64,000 nt of DNA from Cystobasidium ongulense (GCA_022835595.1 BQUP01000005.1:62001-126000), one strand, 5' to 3'. Positions 34,381 through 46,707 are shown, counted from the first letter of the stretch. A program made the numbers and translations. Notes: generated by a model not told the origin, from the sequence alone.

Positions 34381-36065
34381 TCAAGGCCGTGTAACAAAGT
34401 GAGAAGGGAGCCATTCGAAAAGAGGAGCTGGCTTCCCCTCTAGTTCCGCTAATAACATTCCTGCAACAGCTTCGGCACTGGTAATCTGGCTCGTCAGTCT
34501 AGTCCGGTTTTAAGCAAGCCGTAATGCATACCATGAGCCGGCTCGCGATACACCGTGTCCCGAAAATCCTGCCAAGATGTATTGTCGCGGTTGCCGGGTA
34601 CCATCGACGTAGACTGGGCCAACAATTGGGTTCCTCGAGGGTGTAAAACCCATAATGCCTGTCCAATGATAGTCGACTATTTGCTTGTCTATCGTGTCCG
34701 AAACTGATCGGAAGTGTTCAGGTAGGAAGTTTCTGAGGTACGTGCTCACCGCTGGGTTCAGCGAGGAATCGTCGGCTACTCCGAGCTCATGCGGGGCTGG
34801 CGCTACGCTCCTTCCCCCACCCAATATGATGTACGGTATTGATTCAGCACCACTGCTGTGTGTCTTCGGTCTCTGGAAGAAATATTCGAAGCCTTCGTTG
34901 TAAGCTGTGAAAGCGAACCTATAAGTTGTGGGAGATTGTATACGATAGAGTGACTGTCCCTTACAAAAGCCTGCAGTCCAGAACTTGCGATCGTCCTTGG
35001 GTCGAATGGCCATAACTTGAGCTCGACACGGTACAACAGGGCGATCCGTCGTTAGTAAGCTCGGTATCAGATGCGAGGCGTAAGCATTCGTTGCATGTAC
35101 CACGGCTTTGGCGGCTATCATGCCCCGCGAGGTTCGCGCATGCCAAGATCCGAGCGAGTTCTCCTCAATCGCTGTCACCGGTGTGTGGGTATGTAGGACT
35201 ACTTCAATTCCCACTCTAGCTGCTTCTTCGCACGTCGACTGAAAGAGTCTACTGACGAATCGCAGTGGGTAGAGGTTGTTTCCCGGCAGTCTCAGGCCAG
35301 ACAAATGGCCTTTGCTGCCTACGAGCTGGTAAGACCAGTATCAGGGGTTTTCAGTATGCCAATGAATGCCTTCTCCATTCTGGCGAGCAGCCACATACCT
35401 TGGTACATTCTGCTTCTGATAGGAATGTGAATTTCGACACATCAATCCCTGCTTCCTTGGCCGCTTTTAGGTTTTCGTCGATGACAAGGCGTTCTTCTTT
35501 GGATCTTATAAGGTGGATATTGCCATCTTCGGTGAGGTCAACGTCGTCCTGCCAGCCATTCTGCTTGATGAGACTTAATATAGAGTCGACGGTCCGCTGC
35601 TCGAGCTCCACATGCTTCAGCGCATCTTCTCGACCGTCTTTAGCCTCGAGAGCAGCAAATTCGACAGGGCAGTAACATGTGCAGTGTCCTGGTGTGCAAA
35701 TGCATCAGTTGATTACTTTGTATGTTCGGCACTGTAATAGCCTCACCTCCGTTTCTTCCAGTGGCTCCTGAGCAGAATTGCCTTGCTTCCAGAACGGCTA
35801 TCTTGGTGACGCTCCGACTTGAATTGCGAAGGCCTTGTATGAGATGGTACAGCGTCGAAATACCCGAGATGCCACTTCCGATAATCAGAATGTCCACCTG
35901 CTGCGGTAAAGGTGAAGTTCTGCCATAATCGGCCAAAGGATTACACCCTGGTGATGAGTGCAACCAGAATGATTCTGTCGGGTGGGGAACAGGTAAGGGA
36001 CATGGCGATGGATTGTGTGGAAAGTAATTGTCGACTTCGACCTGGGAAGGCATAGGTACCTCCAT
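34381..36065 (-). CDS. FAD-dependent amine/amino-acid oxidase (DAO family)
   Basis: 499 residues from four exons (36065-35747, 35688-35399, 35325-34532, 34477-34381). The FAD-binding motif is DILIIGSGISGISTLYHL at about residues 58-75, followed by an LEARQFCSGATGRNGGHCT segment, the family hallmark of gamma-glutamylputrescine oxidase-like and sarcosine oxidase-like enzymes. VVHATNAYA and a C-terminal FSGHGVSRA complete the FAD fold. It is probably cytosolic, oxidising an amine or amino acid and releasing H2O2. The substrate is unknown. It shares a 390-bp upstream region with the divergent YAR1-like gene. Confidence 0.87.
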
Positions 36066-36455
36066 GGTCGCGTGACTTGATTGTTTGCAGCGTAGGTGTG
36101 TAATCAGGATCTATGGGACGACGCCAGTTATCCTTCAGACAGCGGGACGCGTCTTCACCGTGCTCTTGTATGAAGGCTCGGTGTCGACGTACTGGCGATG
36201 TGGCTTGCAGGGATCTTGGCGAGTGCCACCGTCGGTACAACCAGCCGATAAAGTAACGGATTTCGCTGCCAAGGTAAGGAAGGCAGCACCAATTAAGCAG
36301 ACGAGATCTGCAGCACAAAGCTTGCTGACAAGAGGGTAGGCAGGAATCCAACGAAGCGATAGCCTTCGGGAAATGGGCGTCCTGTCGAGTCTCGATCACG
36401 TCGCTATCAATCTGTGACTTGCATGACAAGGTCTGCTCTGTTCACTCATCTCACC
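36066..36455. promoter_or_regulatory. Divergent promoter of the FAD oxidase and YAR1-like genes
   Basis: 390 bp between two 5' ends. An in-frame ATG at 36423 could extend the plus-strand gene by 11 residues. Nothing else is recognised. Confidence 0.45.
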
Positions 36456-37185
36456 ATGGCTGCAGCATCACCACAGACTGCCTTGGGCCTGGCAACACCT
36501 TCGCAAGATGAGCTAGAAGACATCATCCTCAGCGCCCGATATGGCGAGCTCGAAGAGATCCAGGAGTTTGTGAAGAAATTTGGCATTACAGCGCTTGCAG
36601 AGTCGAGAGACGAGCGAGGCAACGGATGTCTGCACATGGCAGCTGCCAACGGACACAAAGGTAGATCTGCATCCTATCTGGACTCGAGTCTGCCTCGCTG
36701 CGCTCAGATTAACCGACTTTTGTGCCTAATTGCCAACGCCACTTTACCTCTTCTCTTGAAACATAGATATCATCGAGTTCATTCTTCCACAAGTGTCTTC
36801 CGAAGCTTTGGCGGAAGTAAACCAATCCGGAAATACACCACTTCACTGGGCAGCCATGAATGGACATGTCGATACTCTCAAAGTGCTTGTGCCAGCCTTG
36901 CCAAAAACCGCCCTGTTCCTCAAGAATCAGTTCGGTCGAGACGCATTAAGTGAAGCAGAAAACGCTGTTCCCGAAGGCGAGAAAGCGGCCGAATCACCTC
37001 AGCAGGAGTGTGTTGGGTACCTGTTGACTTATATGGAGCTGGAGAAGGAAAAGGAAGGAGACGAGCAAGAAGTCGACGAAGCAGTGAACGAGGAGGTGGG
37101 CAACGACAACACGACGTCCACGGCAGCAAGTCAGACTTCACAAGATACGACACCTTCGGCGAGCAGTACCTTAGAAAAGGAGTAG
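36456..37185 (+). CDS. YAR1: Ankyrin-repeat protein, YAR1-like
   Basis: 207 residues in two exons (36456-36660, 36767-37185). An N-terminal helix (DELEDIILSARYGELEEIQEF) leads into ankyrin repeats with the signatures GNGCLHMAAANGHKDIIEF and GNTPLHWAAMNGHVDTLKVL, then FGRDALSEAE. The tail is very acidic and Thr/Ser-rich. Size, repeat number and acidic tail match yeast Yar1, the dedicated chaperone of ribosomal protein Rps3 in 40S assembly; that function is carried over by similarity. Confidence 0.82.
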
Positions 37186-37959
37186 CAGTCTTACTAGAAG
37201 TTTATTGCAGTGAAGATACAATATCATTTCGCTATTCCATGTTGGTATCTGCTTGACGGCGTCTATACGGCATGATTACTGATGTACTGAATGAATCATC
37301 TGTGACCAGCCTTGCCGTCCATGTGCACCATTGATCGCAGAGTTCTGCAAAGTCTACATCCTGTGGGAATGTATGACTTTATGGATTGATACTGTTGCAG
37401 GACAACTTTGCGCTATCGTGCTGCTTACGCAGTGCAACTCAGGCCTTCAATCTTGCTCAATAAAGCCACCTCCGAGCAGAGCTGTAAAGAGAGTATCCTC
37501 CGAACATTACATCTCCGTTGGATTGACCTGCCCTCAGCATTGTACCTCTTGAAAGCTCACCCTCCAGGAACATTTTCCCTGAACGACGCCAGTCCACAGC
37601 AATTGACATATTCACGGAAGTATGGACACTCTCAAGGGAATTCAACTATCTGGAAATGCTTGTGAAGGTTGGTGTTGCTCCAAATTCTACGATTCTGAAA
37701 GGATGGAATGGGGCTAGGAGTTTCCAGCGTTTCCGAAGGGAGCTTGCTGTAGGCCGGACATCGTGCTTCAAAGCTGTCGACTTCTTCTAGAATGTAGGCT
37801 ATTGCGCGTATAAATTCGAACAGAAGTCTTTGGGTGGTACGCGTTTTCAACGAACGCAACGCGAATCTGACGATTGATTGTAAGAAAGGACCAGGGGCCG
37901 CGATCCGTCAGGTCAGTCTTCGTATTGAATGGATGTCCACGTTCAATAATACGCCGGTA
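37186..37959. other. Convergent intergenic region between YAR1-like gene and MED22
   Basis: 774 bp between two 3' ends. Open frames here lack ATG starts and splice logic. A minus-strand stretch at 37632-37859 reads somewhat like protein, but I cannot support a gene. Confidence 0.35.
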
Positions 37960-38624
37960 TCATTGCTTCGCTAAAGCTTCACCCAACAAGGCCTTCACTG
38001 CATCTTTGGCTTCCGCCAGTGCTTGTGTCGTGTGTTCTTGCTGTGTTTCGACAATTCGGCTGGAGCCTTCGTCCTCGTCATTTAGCAGGAAGAGAAGCTT
38101 GAGAGTATGACTTAGCGACAGTAGTGACTCTGTTGCTCGGACCTGGTGAGTATCGGGAAAGTATGTATCAGTACCGACTCCGCGCGGGCACGTGAACCGC
38201 ACACCTAGCGATGGTAAGCAAATCGAACATACCATAGACTCTGCTTTCAGTTCAATTTCTACAGCATCTTGTTCGGCTTTGAACCTGTCCTTGTTGCCTA
38301 CCTTTGGATAAAAGCTACCGATCAGCCACTACAGCGACTTGTTGGCCTTGCATGCAAACAAGCAAAGCTCCTCACTTTTGCCAATTGTACGCATTCCTGC
38401 AGCCCATCAACCAGAACGCCAATTTCGGTATCGACCTTCTTATGTAGCTCCTCTTGGAATGTGTCAAGATACGCTTCCGAGCTGGCTTCGTTCGCTGCTG
38501 CACCATGAGCTCCTCCTGAACCCGCTCCTGCTCCTCCACCTCTTGCACCTGCAGAAGGGATCAAGCCGACATTGAGAGAGCCTTTTACGACTGCGTCTGT
38601 TCTAAATGGAGTGCTTGAAGACAT
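37960..38624 (-). CDS. MED22: Mediator of RNA polymerase II transcription subunit 22 (Srb6)
   Basis: 166 residues in three exons (38624-38376, 38301-38233, 38142-37960). After a Gly/Ala-rich segment comes the Med22 helix-bundle core: FQEELHKKVDTEIGVLVDGL, KDRFKAEQDAVEIELKAESM and RATESLLSLSHTLKLLFLLN. It would pair with Med11 in the Mediator head module, bridging activators and RNA polymerase II. The poly-Gly/Ala run before the core (about residues 25-45) is longer than usual. Confidence 0.87.
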
Positions 38625-39045
38625 GACGGGACTCTGTAATGAGGTTGGAGCCTGCGGTCGGTAGTATTCCAAACTGCGAGGGTGTGAAGCGGTAGAAGAG
38701 CGAAAGCAGCAAGGCGCTTATTGTCAAATGAAGGAACGACAGGCAACATCATAGCAGGTCAATGTTCCCAGCCGCCGAGGTATTTCATCTCTCGTGTCTC
38801 TCTATGTCGTATGACACCTCGACAGCAACACTGGTCTGCTGCTTAACGCGCTGTAGAGCTAGGCGCTGCACAGCAAGTGATGGGCGGAAGCCTGCCTGTA
38901 GGCTGTGATAGGGATAGATGCTCCCTGCATAAACTCAACTTTTCACCCTCCTATGCCAAACCCCAACACTTCATATTTTATATCAGATCACGCTCCTTCC
39001 GGAACCCAGTAATCTGCGCCAAAAGCGAACAACTGCTCAAGCTAA
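38625..39045. promoter_or_regulatory. Divergent promoter region of MED22 and the membrane protein gene
   Basis: 421 bp between two 5' ends. No gene or repeat is visible. Confidence 0.4.
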
Positions 39046-40234
39046 ATGGATGAGGATTGGACGGTGACTGCCACCCCGGTGCGTACACGCGTGCCGCGTC
39101 AACAAGCGGACGATCTCGATGGTTTGGACTTGGACACGGACACACTTGAGTCCGTTACTACCAGTAGATTGACGAAGAGCCGGGCGAGCCGTACTGGTGC
39201 TTCTACTTCTTCTACTTCTCTATACACAACAAAGTCTGCTGGCAAGACCAAAGCAGTAGAGCCAGTCCAACGAACGTGAGTCATAGGCCGGAGCAGCTCT
39301 TGTTTGCATAGGTGCTAAGTGCTGATCCTGCACATTCGATGTTCAGCTGGGCTCAAGAAAATGTAGCCACCGTCATCGTAGCATGCGTGCTAGGGGTGAC
39401 AATCGTCATTCTCAGCTTACTTGGCACTTGGGGCTATATAATGTATCGTAATGATCAAGCGAAACTTGCTCTGGAGAACGAGGAAGTGGAAGCAGGTCGG
39501 ATCGCTATAGGTGAGTAAAAGCTTGTCTGGTCTGATATGTGTTTGTAGTGACCAACACTCTTCGGCATTGATATGCATTGCAGACGAGAAGAAGCGCGCT
39601 TTGAGCGCCGAGAATGGGGGTCAGTATCGTGAACTGTTCTTGCCTGCTAGCAAATGGCTGATGCACAGCGTTCCCTCACAGATGGCACATACCCTCACTT
39701 TGGTACAGCAAATGTGCCCTTGAAACAGGCTTCATCCTTGGACGAGCAAGCCCCAGACTATCGCACTGACGAATCTGGATCGTATTCTCTTGACGACATC
39801 CCTGAAGAGACGGAAGATGGCTACGAGAGGAAGCGTTCTGAGACCCAAGGATACTTCGTTAACGAGGACGAGGAAGAAGATCTCCGAAATAGTCAAACGC
39901 ACGGCCTTCGTTCGTCTACTCGACAGGCTCACTCAGATGAGTCTTACAAAGAGCTGCCGGAGCATCCTGATCAACACGGTAATCACGATGGTCGAAACAA
40001 TCCACATCCGTCACCTGCTTCTGGCAGCTCCAATCTTAGCAGGAGTGCACCTCGCGACAAAGATCCGCGTTTTAGGCGCCCTGAACTGATTAACATGGGC
40101 GAAGATCAGCCAGGAGGAGCTGACATCGAAGGCCGGTGAGCTGTTACGTCTTTGCGCATTGCAGAAGACCTTGCTGATGTTCCTTCATCAGTGACTCTGT
40201 GTATTCCATAGACGACAGAACAAAATACGCTTGA
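39046..40234 (+). CDS. Single-pass membrane protein, uncharacterised
   Basis: 308 residues from five exons (39046-39275, 39347-39510, 39584-39619, 39682-40135, 40192-40234). A Ser/Thr/Asp-rich N-terminal part is followed by one transmembrane helix at about residues 84-107 (ATVIVACVLGVTIVILSLLG), a basic/acidic juxtamembrane helix, and a long disordered acidic tail rich in Asp, Glu, Ser and His. There is no signal peptide, so topology is open. The third exon is 36 nt, and the short last exon (ending DRTKYA) was chosen because its splice sites are good; without it the frame would stop one codon after position 40135. I do not recognise the family. Confidence 0.65.
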
Positions 40235-40609
40235 ACACGTGCCTCCATGCTCTAGTCATACGATACACTGCATGTCGGACTGGGGTAGCAACGTATGTAC
40301 TACACCCTTCATAGTATACCCCCCTTCCATACGCTTTTGTAGCAAATATATCCACCTACTTTCGTCCTGTAGCGTAGTTGCTAGCCCTATCTCGAGTCTC
40401 GATGGAGAGATGGCTCACGAGTGCCGCTATCTGTAGGACTGATCTTCCAGTAACGTTTGCGTTTACTCGTGCCTTTGATACGGGCGTTGGGCTTCCCAAG
40501 TTTCGCCACTCATAAAGCCTAATGGAGTCCGTATATTTCCCAAGCGCCTCTAGCTTGTCTCAACCAACCAGCACAAGCAAAATCGCATCAGCGATTTCTC
40601 ACTCCAAGA
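40235..40609 (+). promoter_or_regulatory. Region upstream of VMA9
   Basis: 375 bp with no gene visible; contains the likely VMA9 promoter and leader. Confidence 0.35.
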
Positions 40610-41054
40610 ATGGTGAACATGACTATTCCAATCGTCGCTATCGTGATGGCTTCAATCGCCGTCGTCGGCTCGCGAGCTGTCCCAAAGAGCGAGAATCAGC
40701 AGTAAGTCCAAGCGGCCGAGCTTCGCCATAAGCAGCCTGCAGCAAGCGTTGACCAGATATTCTGCACTACAGATTAATCCGAACGTGCATCCAGCTTACT
40801 GTAACGTGCTGTACTTTGATGTGAGACAGCTATGCCTCGCTGTGTCTGTCTCTGACAGCATCCTGAGGTATTGATCATTGACCGCTGGCTTGCAGGTGGG
40901 CTATCGTATACTTAGCACAGATGCATCCTATGGTTGGTAAGTGGACTGCTTTATCTATGTAGTCTACGGGGCTGCTTGCCGACAGTCCTCTAGCTGACGG
41001 GCTCTCATGTTGTTAACAGCACCACGACGTAGCGACTTGCGCTTTGAAGAGTAG
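40610..41054 (+). CDS. VMA9: V-type ATPase subunit e
   Basis: A tiny 71-residue, two-helix membrane protein of the V-ATPase Vo sector, which acidifies vacuoles. It is encoded by four short exons (40610-40701, 40773-40820, 40896-40936, 41020-41054) that are easily missed. The first helix is at the N-terminus (IPIVAIVMASIAVVG), the linker reads PKSENQQ, and the second part reads CCTLMWAIVYLAQMHPM, ending APRRSDLR. The CCxLMWAI-x-LAQ-x-HP-x-APRRSDLR pattern is diagnostic of subunit e. Phase closes across all three introns. Confidence 0.92.
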
Positions 41055-41402
41055 ACGTGCGGATACGATCCCGGCAGTCAGCGGACCTAGTAAACAGAGC
41101 AAGAGCAAGGATACTGTCTTGGACGCTTGCCTGGCCATCAGTACTAGATTATAAGGCTGTACGAGTGCGGTGGAATAAGATCTTAGTACCTATCCTTCCA
41201 CTTCCCAGATACACCCTGTATTTGTTGTAAACTACCTGCATCATTACGAAGTTCATACACCCAAGCACAACTATCATTCGGTCAATCTAGACTCGGCCTA
41301 CATAACATGACAGCTGCAGCTGTCCTGGCTGAAGTGCATCCTGCTCACCTTTACGTCGACCCAACCCAATCGAGCCGGAACAGGCATCGCAGCACCTACA
41401 GC
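41055..41402 (+). promoter_or_regulatory. Region upstream of the steroid-reductase-like gene
   Basis: 348 bp. It includes an in-frame ATG at 41307 that would add 32 residues to the next protein; the added sequence lacks family features. Confidence 0.35.
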
Positions 41403-42709
41403 ATGAGCGTGCAAGCCATCTTAGACGGCATTGTGGGCAGCCTTGGGTCTGCAGGCCAGTACGTGGCCTTCCATCGCGCATTCACCGCGATACCGCTGCT
41501 AGGGCCTGTGACGCACTTTATCGACGCGCCTTTCGGGCGATTCAGCGTTGCTTCGATATTCAACGTCAACGGCAACTTGGCCTGGGTGAGTGTATTCCAA
41601 GAGATATTAGCTCGAGGTTGTCACTCACTACGACTTTGCAGTTTCTGTTCGAGATCATATCCCCCATTGCCTTCACCTTGTCGCTGCTCGGGGGTCCTCT
41701 CCGCACCGTAGATCGGTCGTACTTCAGCCTTTGGAGCCTGGACGGCAGCGTATACTCGAAGCTTTCAAGCTTATCCACTCCGACAAAGATCCTAGCTGGG
41801 CTATATCTCGTCCACTGTTCGTCATCAAGGCATACTGACAAATGGAGGGTCATGCACTGACTGATGCCTTCGCACTGACCGGTACAGATGCCAACCGTTC
41901 CACTATATCCAGTCTCCGCACCCCAGCACCTCGAGCACCTATACACCTTCTCGTTATCATCTCTGGTGAGGCTCAACTCTCTGGCTGATCCCTCGTTGGA
42001 ACATGTTTGACTTGCTTGATTGTCAGCTGTTGTCTTCAATACATTGAACGGCACACTTATGGGTACCTGGCTAGGCGGCAGAACCCTCTACACTACAGCG
42101 TCAACTGGAGCTGTTCCCGAAGTTGCTATGGGCAGACCCCTGTTCTGGGTTGGCATCGCTCTCTGGGCTCTCGGTTTCGCGGGCAACCTGCTTTCGGATG
42201 AGATTCTATACAACCTGCGTAAACCAGGCAAGGATGGAAAGGCAAAACCGCGCTACTCTATTCCGCAAGGCTTTCTATATACGCAGCCTTTCGGAGGCAT
42301 CTCCTTTCCAGCTTATTTATGCGAATGGGTCGAATGGTTAGGCTTCGCTATGGCAGCGTGCTCGTATTCACCTGCTCCAGCCTTGCCGTCTTTGGCTTCA
42401 ATTGATCCGCATCAAATCATGTTGGAAGCTGCTAGCAAGCTTGCATCAGTCACCGGCCACCCGTCACAGATTTCAAACATGCTAGGACGAGCAGGAACAT
42501 ATGCAACACCGCCTTTCCTGTTTCTGTTTGCCGAGATTGCTAGTAAGCAGCTACATCCCGTATAGAGAACCCTGATGGAAATAGATTTCTGATCACATTG
42601 TCTCGTAGCGATGGTGCCAAGAGCTTTCAAAGGACACGCCTGGTACAAGCAAAAATTCGGGGCTGACTTCCCGAGGGATAGGAAGACCATTATACCCGGC
42701 TTGCTATGA
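41403..42709 (+). CDS. 3-oxo-5-alpha-steroid 4-dehydrogenase-like reductase
   Basis: Polytopic ER membrane enzyme of the steroid 5-alpha-reductase family, 350 residues, five exons (41403-41585, 41642-41816, 41888-41965, 42027-42542, 42609-42709). The C-terminal catalytic domain carries NLLSDEILYNLRKPGK and the NADPH-side motif IPQGFLYTQPFGGISFPAYL with CEWVEWLGFA, ending HAWYKQKFGADFPRDRKTII. The second intron uses a GTTCGT donor. A 60-residue hydrophilic/hydrophobic insertion around SYSPAPALPSLASIDPHQ separates two helices. The physiological substrate in fungi is unclear (sterol-like or polyprenol-like enone). Confidence 0.87.
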
Positions 42710-42822
42710 CACGATACTATTTTCAACTGTAGCATCAACTGTAGCATAGTTCTTTACCACATCTGCACTGAAGACCATACAATAATGTTTCAACATTCAG
42801 ATCAAGGCCAGCGATGAATGAT

Positions 42823-45433
42823 TTATGAGTAGTGCGCGTGTTGATGCACCGTTTGCTTGGGTTTATCTAGCCTGCTGATATACTCTCTGATCCATTGTTC
42901 CCTTGCTTGAGGATCATGATCGAAGACGATGAACCGCTTGTCGTGCTGGAAGGAACCAATCAGCCAGATGTTGGAGAGAATGCTAAATAGGCCTTTTACC
43001 TTCAATACGGAATTGATCTCCTTCATATCGATCTGGGCAGCCATGGCTTTCAGATCCACTGCGTCTTCACCGTCCATTTCGTCATCATCTTCATTCTCCT
43101 TGCCCAAGATGTCTTTCGTTTTATCGTCTTCCTCTTTACTTGCGGCATCTTGCTTCAATCTGCCCCAATAGTCTACGAATGCACTTTCGGATAGCATCGT
43201 GTCAAAGTCTTTCCGGGCTTGTTCAAAGCGCTTCGCATTCCATGTTTCATATAACTTCTCTATACGAGACTCGGACATGTGCAAACGGGTGGCATTTGGG
43301 TTCGCAGAGATCGAGGAGTAGACATCGTCGAATCGTGTCGTAAGCTGTGGTGCATGTTCTGAAAAAAGACTTTCCAGAGCTGCTATGCGTTTATTGTAGA
43401 TCTCGTCTAGATGCTGATCAAATAAGCGCCGCTTATCCGGGAAGGTGAGATTATTGCTGTTGAAGCGAGGGTCTTTCTCTAGACTAGGTAGTACGTCGTT
43501 CCATCTCGCTTCATGATCACGCACTGCATCGATGAGAAGATTCTTGAACTCGCGAGTTGATTCTTCACGGCCTACTTCGGCACGTACTCGTCCAGCTGTA
43601 CGGTCTAGAGCAGCCTTTTCCTTCCTGACTTTTTCTTCCCGTTCTCTCAGTGAAGCTTGCTGTTTCGCTTTGCGTTCTTCCGCGGCTGCTTTCTTTAGAT
43701 CGTCCTCTTCAGCTTTCGAATCTCTAATCTGCGCCTCTGTGGCTGGTTTCGGCCGTGTAGATATGTATTTCTTGAAAATCTCCTCCCGCTGCGAAGATGA
43801 TGCCACAGCAGTGTATCGCGGATCCGCAGAAAACTTGCTCTTGATCTCAGACCACTTTGTCTCGTCTGGAATGTCTTTCTCCTTCAACATTGTGACAAAT
43901 TTCTCTTCCGCCTTTAGCGCATCTGCACGCTTGATCTCCCCAAGTTCTCTCAGCCAATTTTTGAATGTCTTCTCTCGCTCACGATCATCTCGGCCAAACT
44001 CGCGGAACCGCGAGTCTTTCTTGAACTTTTGGCGGAAATCTTCCCAGTGGGCTCTTGTCGACGTGACTTCCGATACTAGCAAAGCACGGTAGGTCGCTGC
44101 GGGCTGAAGAGGCAAGCGAGGCGTATGTCAATTCTAGGTTGTTTATAGCAAGATTGGTACGGACTACTCACATCGGCTTTTACTTGCCCGCTTGCTGCTT
44201 TCTTAGCGCGCCTCTCCCGAACCAGATGCTTGCAGTGCTCGTCAAAGAGATCGCGTCGTTCTCTCAGTGTTTTTACCCCTCGATACCGACTGTCGTTGAT
44301 GAATTTCGGCAGTTCCATATCCCAAGGTTTCATGGGATTGATGTCTAGTTCGGAAAGCATGATCTTATATTGCAAGTCTTATTAGCTCGTAGCAAGAATG
44401 GTTGCAATATGAGACATAGCATACCTTGAATAGAGCAATAGCTTCTTCCGAGGAGAATTCGGTTTGCTGAGAAGCCGGCGCAGGCTCTTCTAGCTCTTTC
44501 TCCAAATCCTTCTTGGCCTTTATCTCCTCCTTCTGCCATTCCTCCAATTCTTGCTCTGGTTCTTGGTGAGAATGATCACGTTCTGATTGTTGCCCATTCA
44601 CGTCAGGATTTGACACTGCTTCATCGTCCTCTACGGTCGCCACTTTGGCTTTCTTCGAAGCCTTTTGCTGCAGTTCTGTGCGAGCCTGCAATTCTTGTTC
44701 TTCTTCCTCAACTTTTCTCTTCTTACTAGCCTCCCTTTCTCGTTCAAGCTCTTCCCGCAACCGCTGCATTTCGGCCTCCTTCTCTTGCAATAAACGTGCA
44801 GCTTCCGCTGCCGCCGCCGCACTACTCTCAGCTTCAGCGGATGCAACTGCATCCCGGGCTTTCGCTTCTTGCTTCTCCAGCTGTGTTTTTACCTGCTCCT
44901 GAATCTCCTCTGGCACTGTCCACACGCTGGTCTTTGTTTCGGTGTTCGTGTAAAACACATTGCCTTCATTTGTAGTGACCCGAAGCCACGGTGTCCCTTC
45001 AATAGGCAACTTCTCCACTGGCTTTTCCTTCTTCTTCTTCTTGTCCTTCTTCACTGGGGCAGGATCTACTTCTTGTGATTGTCCATTTGGTGGCCCAGCT
45101 ACTGCACCTGGCGAGGTTCCAAATCCAGGCGGCGGAGGAGGACTAGCTGCTACCGTAGGCTTTACGTATGTTGAAACTCCGGTGGACGCATTGAAGTAGT
45201 ATGGCACATTATTAGGCGCCCAATGTTCTGTCCAGCCTGCTGGCAATGCAAGCGGTCTTTCGTATCGTAGCACATCATCAGAAGATTCAAGAAAAAGGTA
45301 ATCGACGTCGAGCATAGTAAACCGAGACATCAGACGTTTGCGTGAACACCAATGCTTCTAGAATAGGGAAGGCTTACAGTAGACTCGTCGAACTTCCAGG
45401 GAACGGTGGTGGTGGTGGTGGAACTTGCTGCAT
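42823..45433 (-). CDS. URN1: WW/FF-domain pre-mRNA splicing factor, URN1-like (CA150/TCERG1 family)
   Basis: 768 residues from five exons (45433-45378, 45256-44425, 44363-44172, 44103-43000, 42945-42823). A poly-Pro N-terminus (VPPPPPPFPG) leads to a WW domain (LPAGWTEHWAPNNVPYYFN) and a second, divergent WW (WLRVTTNEGNVFYTN). A Lys/Glu coiled region and then a series of FF domains follow (KPWDMELPKFINDSRYRGV, HWEDFRQKFKKDSRFREF, KWSEIKSKFSADPRY, RWNDVLPSLEKDPRF). Proteins of this kind bridge the spliceosome and RNA polymerase II. The last intron (42946-42999) is 54 nt with no in-frame stop, so its retention would add 18 hydrophobic residues. The join of exons 1 and 2 is the least certain. 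Confidence 0.83.
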
Positions 45434-45840
45434 GGTGGATGTATCGGTGGAGAAACAAGATGTGATGGCGTTAGGCGAACAAGGCGAGGACAGTCCGAGA
45501 ACACGTGAGAGAGGGTCGACCTGAGATAGAAGCCTGCAGGCAAGAGCATTATCTGCACAACGAGGGTATACGAAGCCAAAGCCGTGGCTTTTGTATCCTC
45601 CATGCAATTACTATCCATGAAGACTATATTATAGTTGCGTTGGTGGCAAGGCTCAATATATTGTGCAACAGCTTCGTACTGGCGCTGCATAGAGGCTCGT
45701 TTTGTTTCAGAAATCATACCTAGATACAACAACATAATAATAGAACGCCTACATTTCCAGATGGAGTCTATGTAAGTCAACTAAGTTTGGAACAAGCTCG
45801 AACCGATGTACCGAACTGTCCTCCACAAGGTTCAAGATAG
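45434..45840. other. Upstream region of the URN1-like gene
   Basis: 407 bp between two minus-strand genes, containing the URN1 promoter. No gene visible. Confidence 0.35.
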
Positions 45841-46546
45841 CTAAGAAGACTTCTGAAGCATGCCAGGGTGGCGAGGCTGCTTTGTTTGATTCTGGTTCTG
45901 ATACTGCTGATAATACTGCGGGGGTATTTGCTGCTGAGCTTGATGGGTTTGCTGTGAAAGTGGCGCAGGCATTTCAGGAAGATTATTCGACTGTAACTGT
46001 GGTTGCGGCATGGGAGGTAGATTGGTAGCAGCCGTACGAAGATCAGTCGAGTGCGTCGAGGCGGGATCGCCGCTACGCAGACTTGTAGAGGGTTGCTGGG
46101 GAGATGAACGTTCTCTGGCTGGTCGACCGGATTGTTGTACATGCTCCGGTGATTTCGCGTCGTCTTCTTCCATCGTCGGTCTGTGATGAGCCCATACACG
46201 GTCAGCTACATCGCATAGTGTAAGATTCTTTGCAGAGGCGCACGCTTCGTATGGTGTAGGACCAGCATAGTACTCTGGAGAGCCTTGATCGACCTGATAC
46301 CTGATGGCCCAACAGTAGTAGCAAGATTCAGCACAAGGCAGCAGTATGAACGAGAAGACACCCTCACATTGCGGTTGAATAATCCCACTGAGGGCCTCTA
46401 TTGCGTCTATGCCATCGCAGCAGCGAGTTCCAGTTCGAGGCGTCTTTGGCTGCCGACTGTCTGAATTCGGTCAATGCCGCGGGATCCGACAGCGAAGGGC
46501 CAACCTGCAGCGTTACCGTCTTTGCGGGTATGCTCGTGGGAGCCAT
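45841..46546 (-). CDS. Uncharacterised protein with Gln/Pro-rich tail
   Basis: 212 residues in two exons (46546-46368, 46300-45841). The N-terminal half looks folded: KTVTLQVGPSLSDPAALTEF, NWNSLLRWHRRNRGPQWDYS, DQGSPEYYAGPTPYEACASA and LTLCDVADRVWAHH. The C-terminal 110 residues are Gln/Pro/Ser-rich and probably disordered. I do not recognise the family; the Q-rich tail is of a kind seen in transcription or RNA-binding factors, but that is weak. Its 5' end lies about 160 bp from the divergent PEX8 start, so they share a promoter region. Confidence 0.65.
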
Positions 46547-46707
46547 GTTCTGACAAGCTTCTCGCTACATGCGAACCTGCCGGCTCTCCAGTCGTGGCAA
46601 GCACAAGAGCAAGCAGCTTGATCGCTTGCATAAAGACCGGCTCTTTCACTTCTGCTTTCACTTTACAACGACTACATGCTGATACCTTTTACGCATAATC
46701 GTACGCC

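Noticed and set aside
37632-37859. Minus-strand open stretch with protein-like composition between YAR1-like gene and MED22
   Set aside because: No ATG start and no splice sites connecting it to another exon.
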